Origin: Caulobacteraceae bacterium
GTDB lineage: Bacteria > Pseudomonadota > Alphaproteobacteria > Caulobacterales > Caulobacteraceae
DNA: 64,000 nucleotides
NCBI GenBank assembly: GCA_019695035.1
Contig: JAIBAU010000004.1
Location: 62,001 to 126,000 of the forward strand
Reading direction: 5' to 3'
Under the pieces are notes generated by a model. That model made no database searches and was not told the origin of the DNA. It was given only the letters and a program-made list of their open reading frames with translations. Made by a program: the position numbers and the translations under genes. Shown here one piece after another: positions 52,776 to 63,184 of the stretch. How positions within the stretch are numbered: position 1 is the stretch's first letter; every line of letters begins with the position of its first letter.

Positions 52776-55700
52776 TCAGGAGTCCACCTTCACGAGGTTG
52801 TCGTCCGAGTTGCGGTCGATCCGCTTGTTGTAGGGATCGACGCCGACCCAGGTCGGGGCGCGGTCGACGGTGAAGCGCAGGGTTTCCGGGCCGCTCTTCA
52901 ACGGCATGGCGCGGAACATCACCACGTCCTCCTTGCCGAAGCCGGGCTTGCCGGGCTCGGCCGTGAACAGGCCGATGTCGAAGGTCTCGTCGAGCGGCGC
53001 GTCGGTCTCCTTGCCCTTGGCGTCCGCGTAGAGCTTGCGGGCGTCGAGGGTGATGGTGACGTCGAAGCGGCCGTCGGGACGCCGGCGCACCGTGGCGCTC
53101 TTGGCCTTCAGGTCATAGAGGGTGATCTTCTCGAACAGGTCCGTGATCAGGTTCTGCAGGCCCTGGTCGTCCCCTGCCTCGGCCCGGAAGGCCGCGACCA
53201 GGTCACGCGAGGTGGGGTAGGGCGCATTGTGGAATGCGTACTGGGCCAGCACGCGGCGCAGGGCGGCGTTCACCCGCTCCTCGCCCATCTGGTCCTTGAG
53301 CAGGTACATGGCCAGCGAACCCTTGCGATAGTGGACGTAGTCCTGGTTCTCGTTGCGGGCCAGTGGCTGTTCCCCGATCAGGTCGCCGCCGCGCGCGCGC
53401 AGGTAGCGGTCCAGTTCGTACTTCAGGAATTTGCGGATGTGATCCGGTCCGTAGAGGTGTTCCATCACCATCAGGGCCGAGTACTGCGCCAGGGTCTCGG
53501 ACAGCATCGTCATGCCCTGCTCGTTGGCCCCGATGATCTGGTGCGCCCACCACTGGTGCGCGATCTCGTGGGCGCCGACGTAGGTGACGTAATCGATCTT
53601 GTCGGGGTCACGGATATCGGCCGTGAAGCCGAGGTTCTCGGACCAAGGCACCGTGTTGGCGAACGACTGGGCGAACGAGCCGGCGAAGGCCGGAAACTCG
53701 ATGTAGCGGATCTGCCGGAACTGGTAGGGGCTGAAGTTGGCCTGGAAATAGTCGAGGCTGAGCTCCGCGGCGCGGATCATGCGGTCCACGTTCCACGGGT
53801 GGCCCGGGTAGTAGAAGACGCTGATCTCGACGCCCTTGTGAGTCTCGGTTTTCACCGCGTAGCGGGCGGACTGGATCGAGAAGAAGTTCAGGATCGGCGA
53901 CTCGCTGACGAAGTGCGCCGTGCGACGGCCGTTGCGGGTGACGTCGGACCGTTTGTAGCCGGGCGCGATCGGGGTCTGATCGGCGACGGTGGTGATCGTG
54001 ATGTCCGAATTCACGAAGCCGGAATCATTGCGCAGATAGTTGAAGCGGTCGGCGCCGGGCGTACCGAGCTCAGGGATGCGCAGCTGGCGCGGCAGCTTGT
54101 ACTTGTGGCGCTTGGCCGGGTCCTGAAGCAGGGACGTCCGGTCCATGCCGATCAGGGGCGCGATCTCGTTGTTGGAGATGAAGGTGCCGTTGTCGGCGAC
54201 CCGGGTCATGTTGCCCCGGTTGCGGAAGCCGCGCTGCGACAGGTCCGTGACGAATCCGACGGTGCGCGTCTCGCCCGGCTGCATCGGCGTGTCGAAGGTG
54301 TAGACGAAGTAGTTGAACCGGTCGTAGGCCCTGGTCAGTCGCGCGCCGGGCACGCTGAGCGTCATCTTCAGATCCCGGTCCGCGCGCAGATGCACCTGGG
54401 TCACCGGACCGCTGGTGTCGTTGCGCAGCACATAGCTGCCGCGGGTCTTCACCCCCGGCTGATGAGGATAGAGGTCGACGTTCAGCTTGACCCCGATGAT
54501 CTGGGGCTGAGGGGTCGTCTCGTACTTCAGTAGCTCGTGCTCATAGGCGGCCAGCCACTGCTCTTCCTCGATACGCGTGCGGTAGGTGTTCCAGACGTTC
54601 GTGTTGACGTAGATGAAGGCGCCCGCGCCGATGAAGACCAGGAGGGCGACCAGGGCCACGACGCCGGCGCCGCCCTTCAGGCGGCGGGGCAGACGCGCGA
54701 AGCGCGGAGCAAGGCGGGTTTCCGCACCGCGGCGCAGCAGGGCGTAGGACAGCACCAGCAGGATCACCGCGAAGGCGCTCCAATAGAGCTGGAACCAGCT
54801 GCGGGCGATCCAGAACTGGCCGAGCCCGTTCATGTCGGACGTGGGCGTGCCCGGCCAGCCGCCGTAGTTGTAGAGGTTGTGTTCGAACCCCAGGTTGTCG
54901 AGGACGATGCCGCTGATCAGCCACAGCAGCATGATCCCCCAGCCCCAGAACTTGTGCGGCACCAGGGTCTGGACGAACACCGACAGGACGGCGAACAGCA
55001 TCAGCGTCACCGTCATGGGGGCGATGTACCAGACCAGGTACTTGTCGAACTCGAAGTCGGTCACCCCGTGCGAGGCCTGCACGATCACCGCGGCGATCAC
55101 GCCGAACACCAGGGTCGAGACCAGCACCAGGGCGATGGTGACGGTCTTGGGGATGATGAAGACCCAGTCGGGGGCGGAAGAGGCGTCCACGATCTCGTGG
55201 ACCTTGCGGTCCTTTTCCCGCCAGACCAGTTCGCCGGCGTAGTAGGCGGCGATGATGGTGGCGATCAGTCCCATGTTGCCGCTGATCGCGTCGATCACGA
55301 TCCGGGTCAGCAGGATGGTCTGGGTGCCGTAGATCTCGCCGGTGAAATAGAGCTGCGCCACTGACAGGGCGATGCCGATGACCACCAGCACGATGTAGGC
55401 GGGGCTGAGGAACACCTGGCCCAACTCGAACTTCACCCGGCGGAGCAACTGGGCGACGGCGGTCGAGGCGTTGTAGGCCGGATGCGGCAGCGGTCCCGCG
55501 CCGGCGGCGACGGTCGGCTGTGAATCGGCGAGCGCCGCAAGCTTCTGCTTCTTGTTGGCCTTCGCCGGCTTTTCGCTGAAGCGGAAGGTAAGGAAGGCCA
55601 GCACCAGGAACAGCGCCGAAAGGCCCAGCGCCAGCAGGCGGTTCCAGAGGATCACCCCGTCCAGCGCCGGCAGCACCGTATTGCGCTCCAGGGTGGTGTA

Positions 55701-56366
55701 GTACTTCGTGGCCAGGCCGAAGGCGCCCGAGCCGAGCGGTTCGAGGTAGGCGAGGGTCTCCTCGAATTCGGGCTTCTGTCCCAGTACGCCGGTGACGACG
55801 AAGTAGCCGATCAGGAACGCGACCGCCGCCACGTAGGACGCCATCATCGAACGCGTCATGGTGGCCACGGCGAAGAACACCGCCGACGTCAGGATGACGT
55901 TCGGCAGGCCGAACACCAGATAGGCGTAGGCGTAGTACTGGACCTGGTTCGGGCCGATGCTTTCGGGGTCCAGCCAGGGCATGAACGAGCCGATGAAGAT
56001 TCCGAGCGGGATCGCGGCGAACGCCAGGCAGGCGGCGGCGGTGGCCCCGGTGAAGCGCCCGATCAGGTAGTCGAACTTGTTGATGCGGGTGGCCTTCACG
56101 ATCGGGCCGAAGCCGGTCTCGCTGTCGCGCACCACGACGTTCGCCACGAAGGCCGTGGTCACGAACATGAAGAACAGTGAGAAGGCGCACGCCGCCAGGG
56201 ACAGGCCGAAGGGCCCGTTCTCAAAGACGGTGGAGGGCAGGCCCATGCTGACGTTGTCGCTGGCCGCCAGGCCGAACGTGAGCAGGGCGAAGATGATGGA
56301 CGCGACCCAGAAGACCGGGTTCGTCACCTGGTAGCGGAACTCGAAGCCCGCGATCTTGCCGAACAT
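52776..56366 (-). CDS. ABC-2 type permease fused to M1-family aminopeptidase
   Basis: A 1196-residue two-part protein. Residues 1 to about 620 hold two ABC-2-like membrane blocks totalling about 12 helices (FGKIAGFEFRYQVTNPVFWV at the start; a second block begins near 325). After a final helix near 630, a periplasmic M1 peptidase domain follows: the substrate-binding region has PWSENLGF, the zinc site is HEIAHQWWAHQ, and the third-ligand Glu is in MLSETLAQ, with 19 rather than the usual 18 residues between second His and Glu. It pairs with the ATPase gene upstream. The start is the ATG at 56366. Confidence 0.88.
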   Translation of the reverse strand: MFGKIAGFEFRYQVTNPVFWVASIIFALLTFGLAASDNVSMGLPSTVFENGPFGLSLAACAFSLFFMFVTTAFVANVVVRDSETGFGPIVKATRINKFDYLIGRFTGATAAACLAFAAIPLGIFIGSFMPWLDPESIGPNQVQYYAYAYLVFGLPNVILTSAVFFAVATMTRSMMASYVAAVAFLIGYFVVTGVLGQKPEFEETLAYLEPLGSGAFGLATKYYTTLERNTVLPALDGVILWNRLLALGLSALFLVLAFLTFRFSEKPAKANKKQKLAALADSQPTVAAGAGPLPHPAYNASTAVAQLLRRVKFELGQVFLSPAYIVLVVIGIALSVAQLYFTGEIYGTQTILLTRIVIDAISGNMGLIATIIAAYYAGELVWREKDRKVHEIVDASSAPDWVFIIPKTVTIALVLVSTLVFGVIAAVIVQASHGVTDFEFDKYLVWYIAPMTVTLMLFAVLSVFVQTLVPHKFWGWGIMLLWLISGIVLDNLGFEHNLYNYGGWPGTPTSDMNGLGQFWIARSWFQLYWSAFAVILLVLSYALLRRGAETRLAPRFARLPRRLKGGAGVVALVALLVFIGAGAFIYVNTNVWNTYRTRIEEEQWLAAYEHELLKYETTPQPQIIGVKLNVDLYPHQPGVKTRGSYVLRNDTSGPVTQVHLRADRDLKMTLSVPGARLTRAYDRFNYFVYTFDTPMQPGETRTVGFVTDLSQRGFRNRGNMTRVADNGTFISNNEIAPLIGMDRTSLLQDPAKRHKYKLPRQLRIPELGTPGADRFNYLRNDSGFVNSDITITTVADQTPIAPGYKRSDVTRNGRRTAHFVSESPILNFFSIQSARYAVKTETHKGVEISVFYYPGHPWNVDRMIRAAELSLDYFQANFSPYQFRQIRYIEFPAFAGSFAQSFANTVPWSENLGFTADIRDPDKIDYVTYVGAHEIAHQWWAHQIIGANEQGMTMLSETLAQYSALMVMEHLYGPDHIRKFLKYELDRYLRARGGDLIGEQPLARNENQDYVHYRKGSLAMYLLKDQMGEERVNAALRRVLAQYAFHNAPYPTSRDLVAAFRAEAGDDQGLQNLITDLFEKITLYDLKAKSATVRRRPDGRFDVTITLDARKLYADAKGKETDAPLDETFDIGLFTAEPGKPGFGKEDVVMFRAMPLKSGPETLRFTVDRAPTWVGVDPYNKRIDRNSDDNLVKVDS

Positions 56367-56377
56367 GTTCCTGGTCC

Positions 56378-57256
56378 TCAGGCCGCGCGCCGCGACTGCG
56401 AGAGCGTGGACAGGTAAACGTCCTCGAGGCGTCCTTCGACGGGCTCGAAGCCGTCGCCTGGATTGTTCTCGGCACGGACGTGGATGACGGTGCGGCCCGC
56501 GAAAAGACGGGTGGCGATGATGTCGTAGCGCTCGCCGTAGCCCTTGAGTTCGCTCTTGTGGATCGTCCGGCGCCAGACGTGGCCGCGCAGCCGGTCCATC
56601 AGCTCCAGCGGAGCACCCTCGAGCTGTATGCGGCCGTTGGCCAGGATGGCCATGGCCGGGCACAGATCGGCGACGTCATCCACGATGTGCGTGGAGAGGA
56701 TGACCACCTTGTTCTCGCCGATCTCCGCAAGGAGGTTGAGGAAGCGCGCGCGCTCTTCCGGATCGAGCCCGGCGGTCGGCTCGTCGACGATGATCAGTTC
56801 GGGGTCGCCGATCAGGGCCTGGGCGATGCCGAAGCGTTGGCGCATCCCGCCCGAGAAGCCCGCCAGCGCCTTCTTGCGCACGTTCCACAGGTTCACCTGG
56901 TTGAGCAGGGCCTCAACCGTCTGCTTTCGGTCCCGGCTGTTCCCGATGCCCTTCAGGATCGCCATGTGATCGAGCATGTCGTAGGCCGACACCCGCGGAT
57001 AGACGCCGAAGTCCTGTGGCAGGTAGCCGAGGGTGCGGCGAAGCTGTTCGGGCTCCTTGATGACATCCAGCTCCCCGAAGCGGATCGCGCCGGAGGTGGG
57101 CGTCTGCAGGGTCGCGATCGAACGCATGAGGGTCGACTTGCCCGCGCCGTTCGGGCCCAGCAGCCCGAACATGCCCTTGGGCACGGTGAGGTTCACCCCG
57201 TCGAGCGCCTTGGTTCCGTTGGAATAGACGTGAGTCAGGTTCTCGATGACGAGCAT
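56378..57256 (-). CDS. ABC transporter ATP-binding protein
   Basis: A 292-residue ATPase that energises the fused permease 11 bases downstream. Walker A is GPNGAGKSTLMR near residue 35, the Q-loop is LGYLPQDFGVY, the signature is FSGGMRQRFGIAQAL, and Walker B is LIIVDEPTAGLDP. The C-terminal 60 residues are an extra domain common in this subfamily. The ATG at 57256 (MLVIENLTHVYSNG) is preferred to a TTG six codons upstream. Confidence 0.93.
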   Translation of the reverse strand: MLVIENLTHVYSNGTKALDGVNLTVPKGMFGLLGPNGAGKSTLMRSIATLQTPTSGAIRFGELDVIKEPEQLRRTLGYLPQDFGVYPRVSAYDMLDHMAILKGIGNSRDRKQTVEALLNQVNLWNVRKKALAGFSGGMRQRFGIAQALIGDPELIIVDEPTAGLDPEERARFLNLLAEIGENKVVILSTHIVDDVADLCPAMAILANGRIQLEGAPLELMDRLRGHVWRRTIHKSELKGYGERYDIIATRLFAGRTVIHVRAENNPGDGFEPVEGRLEDVYLSTLSQSRRAA

Positions 57257-57428
57257 AAGGAGGCATCCCCGCAATAGCGGGCCGAAGCTAGCGGGCGTCC
57301 TTGGCTGCGCAAGTGAAGGTTTGTTTATTCGGGCGAGCGGGTTTGACCTCGATCAATGCCGGGAGATCGCTCCGGCGCGATGGCGCCCCCACGCCGCGGA
57401 GAGGAATCCGCGGGAATTGGGGATGACC

Positions 57429-58079
57429 ATGAAACACACCGTTCTTCTCGGAACCGCGGCCGTCGCCGCCCTGGCCCTCGCCGGCGCCGCCCAGGCCCAG
57501 GACTTCACGCCCAAGACGGCTGGAATGTGGGTTGTCGACGCCCGCTTGACCGCCGTGGCCCCGGATGAGTCCGGTGATATCCTGACCGCCGGCGGCGTCG
57601 ACACCGGCCTCGATGTCGGCCTCAGCGATTCCTATGTCCCCACCCTGGGCATCACCTATTTCGTCACGGACAACTGGGCCGTCGACGTCACCCTGGGGAC
57701 CAGCGAGCACGACGTCACCGCCGAGGGTCCGGGCCCGGACACCAAGGTCCATCACACCTGGGTCGTGCCGCCGGTCGTCACCGTGCAGTACCACTTCCAG
57801 CCCGACCAGCGGTTCAGCCCGTATCTGGGGGCCGGCATCAACGCGATGATCTTCTACGGCGGCGACGACAAGAACGGCTTCACCGTGGACATCGACAACG
57901 GCGTGGGCTGGGCCCTGCAGGCGGGCGCCGACTATGCGCTCGAAGGCCCCTGGACGATGAACGTCGACGTCAAGAAGGTGTTCTTCAGCACCGACGCCTC
58001 GATCAACGGCGGCGCTCTGCGCTCCAGCATCGACGTGGACCCGTGGGTCGTTTCGCTGGGCGTCGGTCGACGCTTCTAG
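57429..58079 (+). CDS. OmpW-family outer-membrane beta-barrel protein
   Basis: A 216-residue exported protein: Sec signal peptide (residues 1-21, ending AQAQ), then an eight-stranded small barrel of the OmpW/AlkL type. Typical segments are LGITYFVTDNWAVDVTLG and the PPVVTVQYHF..SPYLGAGIN region, and the chain ends in a terminal phenylalanine (GVGRRF). AlkL/OmpW proteins let small hydrophobic molecules cross the outer membrane. An ATG two codons upstream (57423) is an equal alternative start. Divergent from the ABC operon. Confidence 0.9.
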   Translation: MKHTVLLGTAAVAALALAGAAQAQDFTPKTAGMWVVDARLTAVAPDESGDILTAGGVDTGLDVGLSDSYVPTLGITYFVTDNWAVDVTLGTSEHDVTAEGPGPDTKVHHTWVVPPVVTVQYHFQPDQRFSPYLGAGINAMIFYGGDDKNGFTVDIDNGVGWALQAGADYALEGPWTMNVDVKKVFFSTDASINGGALRSSIDVDPWVVSLGVGRRF

Positions 58080-58105
58080 GCTCCACGCCAGGTCCGACAG
58101 CATCG

Positions 58106-58132
58106 CGGGCGGCCTTGTCGGCCGCCCGTTTT
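58106..58132 (+). terminator. intrinsic terminator after the ompW-like gene
   Basis: Stem CGGGCGGCC (58106-58114) with GGCCGCCCG (58120-58128), 5-base loop, followed by TTTT. A textbook rho-independent terminator 26 bases after the stop. Confidence 0.9.
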
Positions 58133-58201
58133 GCTGAGCCCGGGGTCCAGGATGACGCTTTACGGGAATCACCCGAGGGTGCTCGCCGGAATGGAGGGCT
58201 C

Positions 58202-59005
58202 ATGACCTACGAGCAACCGCGCGGCAGCTTCGACATGGGCCGCATCATGCAGCGCACCTTCTCGGTGCTTGGGGAAAACCTCGGGCAGTTCGCCGCCCTG
58301 GCCTTCATCTGCGTCGCCGTTCCGCAGGGGGTGATCGCGGCTGTAAGCCTGTTCCTGGCCCAGGCGGCAGGGCAGGGCGGGGCGACTGAAGGGGTCTACC
58401 TGATCACCGTCGCTCTCGGCCTGGTCGGCGGGATCGCCAGCATGGTCGGGGCCTACCTGCTCGAGGCCGGCGTGCTCTACGCCGCCGTCAGCGGGATGAA
58501 CGGCCGGAAGGTTACGCTGGGGCAGATGGTGTCGACCGGGTTCGGTTTCATCCTGCCGCTGTTCGGCCTGGGAATCCTGATGGGCCTCGCCCTGGTGCTC
58601 GGCTTCGCCCTGCTGCTTGTGCCCGGGATCATCATGGCGGTGGCCTGGATCGCGGCCGCTCCGGCGATCGTCATCGAGCGCAAGGGGATCACCGAGAGCT
58701 TCGGACGCAGCGCGGACCTCACGCGCAACCATCGCTGGGCCATCTTCGCCCTCTGCCTGATCTACAGCGTGGTCTACATGGCCGTCACCTTCGTGGTCAT
58801 GGCTCTGACCGGCGGCCTGACGGCGGCGGTAGGGGCGACGTCCGACCTCGCCAGCCTGGGCGCCGTGACGAACATCCTGATCTCTCCCCTGGTGTCAGCC
58901 GCATTGACCCTGATCGGAACCACCGGCGTGGCGGCGATCTACTTCGAACTGCGCTCCAGCAAGGAAGGCGTCGGCGCCAGGGAGCTGGCGGCGGTGTTCG
59001 AATAG
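58202..59005 (+). CDS. multi-spanning membrane protein, hypothetical (distant relative of the 28.9-32.5 kb family)
   Basis: A 267-residue protein with about six hydrophobic segments, several separated by short charged loops. The C-terminal half has IAAAPAIVIERKGITESFGR then SADLTRNHRWAIFALCLIYS, which recalls the APATFA..W.LTRG..W motif of the three tandem paralogues, so a distant relation is possible. YciC/GPDPase-membrane-domain-like folds share this pattern. No enzyme motif. Convergent with the RDD gene, three bases apart. Confidence 0.7.
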   Translation: MTYEQPRGSFDMGRIMQRTFSVLGENLGQFAALAFICVAVPQGVIAAVSLFLAQAAGQGGATEGVYLITVALGLVGGIASMVGAYLLEAGVLYAAVSGMNGRKVTLGQMVSTGFGFILPLFGLGILMGLALVLGFALLLVPGIIMAVAWIAAAPAIVIERKGITESFGRSADLTRNHRWAIFALCLIYSVVYMAVTFVVMALTGGLTAAVGATSDLASLGAVTNILISPLVSAALTLIGTTGVAAIYFELRSSKEGVGARELAAVFE

Positions 59006-59008
59006 ACT

Positions 59009-59914
59009 CTAGGGCGCGTCGAACTTGTCCTTGCGGCGCTTGCCCATGAGCAGGCGCGATTCCAGTCGGCCGCGGATGGCCGCGTAGTAGGCGCTGAGGA
59101 AGTCGAAGTCGTCGTCGTCGGTGCGGGTCCAGCCGATCTTGCCGCAGATCCGGTCGGCGACGGCCCGCATCGTCCTGCGCTCGCGGACCCTCAGCACGTC
59201 CTCCAGCACGTGCAGTTCCTTCACCCCGTAGGCGTCGAGCTGCGCCAGGGTGAAGGGGAAGCGCGCGGTCCTTTCCACGCCGTCCTGGGCCATGTCGGGT
59301 GCGAGCGTCTGTCGCGGCGTTCGCACCACCCAGGTGCCCCCGATGAGATCCCCGGCGCGCAGGCGGTCCCGGTTGAACAGTGGAAACAGGACGAACACCG
59401 AGCACCAGATCACCGCGAGCAGCCACATCCAGCCATCGACGTTCTCGCCGCCGGAACCCTGGGCGCCCAGCACCGCCAGGGGCAGGAAGAACTCGAGCTC
59501 CCGCGTCGCATTGCGGGCGAAGACGGACTCCGCGCGCAGGCGTCCGCCGTTGCGAGCCGCCACGCGGATGCCCATGACGCGCTTGCCCGGCGTCGCCGCC
59601 CGAGGGGAAAGCTCGAAGGCGATGAAGTAGGCGTTGCGCAGCAGGAAGGCGCCCAGGAGCCAGATCACTGCAGCGATCTCAACGCCCAATGGGACCTTGC
59701 CCTCCTGGGCGTCGCCGCCCGTCAGGCCGGCGATCAGCCCGGCGCCCACGAGCGCCAGCAGGCTCATCGCGATGAGCAGCCCGAGGATGATGGCGATATC
59801 CAGCAGGAAGGCGCCGGCGCGCTGCCCCGCCTCGGCGATCTTCAGCCGCAGGTCGACGCCTTCCGGGGTGATCAAGGTGCGCTGGGCGCGGGTGTCGACG
59901 GGCTCAGCCGACAT
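59009..59914 (-). CDS. RDD-family membrane protein
   Basis: A 301-residue protein with an N-terminal RDD domain: GQRAGAFLLDIAIILGLLIA (the first conserved Arg/Asp segment), FELSPRAATPGKRVMGIRV, and a last helix with NRDRLRAGDLIGGTWVV. The C-terminal 100 residues are soluble and charged. RDD proteins are often linked to ion or small-molecule transport, though roles are poorly known. It is last of the MoxR-DUF58-SpoIIM-RDD operon and overlaps the SpoIIM gene by 11 bases. Confidence 0.9.
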   Translation of the reverse strand: MSAEPVDTRAQRTLITPEGVDLRLKIAEAGQRAGAFLLDIAIILGLLIAMSLLALVGAGLIAGLTGGDAQEGKVPLGVEIAAVIWLLGAFLLRNAYFIAFELSPRAATPGKRVMGIRVAARNGGRLRAESVFARNATRELEFFLPLAVLGAQGSGGENVDGWMWLLAVIWCSVFVLFPLFNRDRLRAGDLIGGTWVVRTPRQTLAPDMAQDGVERTARFPFTLAQLDAYGVKELHVLEDVLRVRERRTMRAVADRICGKIGWTRTDDDDFDFLSAYYAAIRGRLESRLLMGKRRKDKFDAP

Positions 59915-60908
59915 CGAGCACCCCCCTGGGCCGGGGCCCGTAGTAGTAGAGGCCCCAGAACAGGGCGGTGGCGCCTGCGACGGCGTAGCGGGCGACGTCG
60001 GAGGTGATCAGCTGACGCCCGAAGCCCTCCAGCAGGCCCGCTGCAAGCAGCATGATCACCACCCCGCCCATGACCGTCGCGGCAGTGCGTCCGGCCGCGG
60101 TCGCGGCCGCCAGCCGGTCCAGGTCGCCCGGGAAGGCGGCGGCCCATCCGATCCGGAAGCCGGCCGCGCCGGCCAGGATGATGGCGAACATCTCGGTCAC
60201 GCCATGGATGGAGAGCCACCCGACCAACTGCCAGCCGAGCCCATGGCTGAAGTACAGCGCCAGGAAGGCGCCCAGCATGGCCCCGTTCATGGCGATCAGA
60301 ACCGCGGTCGGCACGCCGAAGGCGAAACCGAGCGCGAACGACATCAGGGCGACCTGGGCGTTGTGGGTGAAAAGGTAGGTGGCGAAGAAGGACAGGCCTC
60401 CGCCTTCCGGGGCGTCGTAGAGCCCCTTGCGCAAGGCCTCCGTCGACGCCGAAGGATCGCGGCCCTGGGCCAGATCCGGATCCAGAAACGAATAGAACCA
60501 GTCCGTGTCCTGAATGATCAGCAGGACCGCCGCCACCGTTCCCATGACGGTGACGGCCAGCGACGCGAGGGTCTCTTTCCAGAGCGCGCGAACCGCAGCC
60601 GGCCAGTCCTGGACAAGGAACTGGACGAAGCGAGACCCCAAGGTCGAGCGCGCCCCATAGACGAAGAAATAGGCGCGAGCCGTGAGTGTCTCAAGATAGG
60701 CGACCAGGCCCTGGTCCAGCGAGGTCGCCCGCGCCACCGAAAGCGATGACAGGGCCGCCCGGTAGAGCACAGGGACGGCCAGCAGCTCATCATCCGTCAG
60801 GGCCCGGGCCGAGCCCTTCTCGACCTTGTCCATCAGCTGTTCGAGGCGGCGCCAGTCGGCCTCTCGCTGCTCGCGGAAGCGCTGGCTCTTGAGCTTGAGT
60901 TCAGCCAT
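59904..60908 (-). CDS. SpoIIM / DUF95-family membrane protein
   Basis: A 334-residue protein with a charged N-terminal 100 residues and five to six hydrophobic segments from about 110 onward. Family segments are FFATYLFTHNAQVALMSFAL and WLSIHGVTEMFAIILAGAAG. In sporulating Firmicutes SpoIIM takes part in peptidoglycan remodelling at engulfment; in non-sporulating bacteria the family sits with MoxR and RDD genes and its role is open. It starts 9 bases after the DUF58 gene. Confidence 0.9.
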   Translation of the reverse strand: MAELKLKSQRFREQREADWRRLEQLMDKVEKGSARALTDDELLAVPVLYRAALSSLSVARATSLDQGLVAYLETLTARAYFFVYGARSTLGSRFVQFLVQDWPAAVRALWKETLASLAVTVMGTVAAVLLIIQDTDWFYSFLDPDLAQGRDPSASTEALRKGLYDAPEGGGLSFFATYLFTHNAQVALMSFALGFAFGVPTAVLIAMNGAMLGAFLALYFSHGLGWQLVGWLSIHGVTEMFAIILAGAAGFRIGWAAAFPGDLDRLAAATAAGRTAATVMGGVVIMLLAAGLLEGFGRQLITSDVARYAVAGATALFWGLYYYGPRPRGVLDVG

Positions 60909-60917
60909 GGCGGGTTC

Positions 60918-62227
60918 TCACAGGAGGTCCCTGCGCTTGATGTCGAGGTAGGTGTTGAGCAGCGACGGACCGATGTTGTCGATGGGCGCATCGACGATAT
61001 GAGCCCCCATCCGTCGCAGCCGCGCGATCACCGCCTCGCGCGCCTGCAGCAGATGGCCGGCGATCACGGCGCGGGACACGTCCTCGCTGGCCTGGGGTTC
61101 TGCGTCGGTGAGATCTTCCAGTTCGGCGTCCCGCATGACGACGAACACCACCAGGTGGCGCCTTAGCAGTCGCCCCAACGTCTCCAGCATCAGCTCGGCG
61201 CTGGTCGAGTCCGCGAAGTCGGTGAAGATCACGATCATCGAGCGCCGCTGCAACGAGCCGGACAGGGCGGTCAGGCCCAGGGTGTAGTTGGTCTCCTCCG
61301 GCGAGTAGTCGATGCGCTGGGCGATCCGCTGGAGCAGGGGGAAGCCGCCGATGCCGGCGACCGCGCCCGAGTTGGCCCGCGGCTTCTCGTCGAAGGCGTA
61401 CAGGCCCGCCCGGTCGCCGGTCCGAAGGCACACGTAGGCCAGCAGCAGCGAGGCGTTGATGGCCCGGTCGATGCGCGGCGCGCCGGCGACCGGTTCGCAC
61501 ATCACCCGGCCGCTATCGAGCGCCAGGATGACCTGATGGTTGCGTTCGGTGCGGAACTCCTTGGCGAGCAGGGCGGTGTGGCGGGCGGACTGCTTCCAGT
61601 CGACGGTCCGTCGATCCATGCCGGGCTGGAAGTCGCGGAGAGCGTGGAACTCGGAGCCTTCGCCAACGTCCATCTGCGCCTTGATGCCGAACAGGGCGTC
61701 GCGGGCGAATAGCCGCATGGCCTCGGTCTTCACCCCCTCGATGTCGGCTCCGACCCGGGCGGGGATGTCCAGCGGGTCGACCCGCTGCTTCCAGACCAGG
61801 CCCAGGGGCCCGCGCCAGCGGACCCAGAGGCGGGAGATGACCCCCTCACCCCGGCGTTCGGGCGATGCGAGAAACTGGAGCCGGGCGGTCCCGTCCTCCA
61901 GCGCAGCCGCTCTCGCGCGGACCTCGACGCCCAGGCGCGCATCAGCCAGCAACGCTGCCTCGACCCCGGACGGCCGGGCCCCCCGCGGAAAGCCGGCGGT
62001 GACCGCCACGGTCGCCGGAACCCCCACCGCCAGCGCGGCCGGCGCCTCCACGCGGGCCTCCAGCCGCCGGCGGGATCCGCCCGCGAAGCTGTCGGCCAGC
62101 ATCAGGGATGCGATCAGTATCACCCAGGCCGGCCCCGCCAGCCAAAGCTCGGGCGCAATGGCGCCGAGCAGGAACGCCAGAGGCGCTCCCGCGGCCGCCA
62201 GCAGCACCGCGAGCCGGGTCGGATAGA

Positions 62228-62231
<4 letters not shown>
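60918..62231 (-). CDS. DUF58-domain protein
   Basis: A 437-residue protein with two N-terminal hydrophobic helices (about residues 8-50), a beta-rich middle part, and the DUF58 signature [20 protein letters not shown] near residue 205. Then comes a von Willebrand A-like fold with [11 protein letters not shown] and [12 protein letters not shown]58 proteins are the usual partners of MoxR ATPases, probably as metal-ion-dependent adhesion-like targets. The ATG at 62231 overlaps the moxR stop by four bases (ATGA). Confidence 0.92.
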
Positions 62232-63170
<939 letters not shown>

Positions 63171-63184
<14 letters not shown>

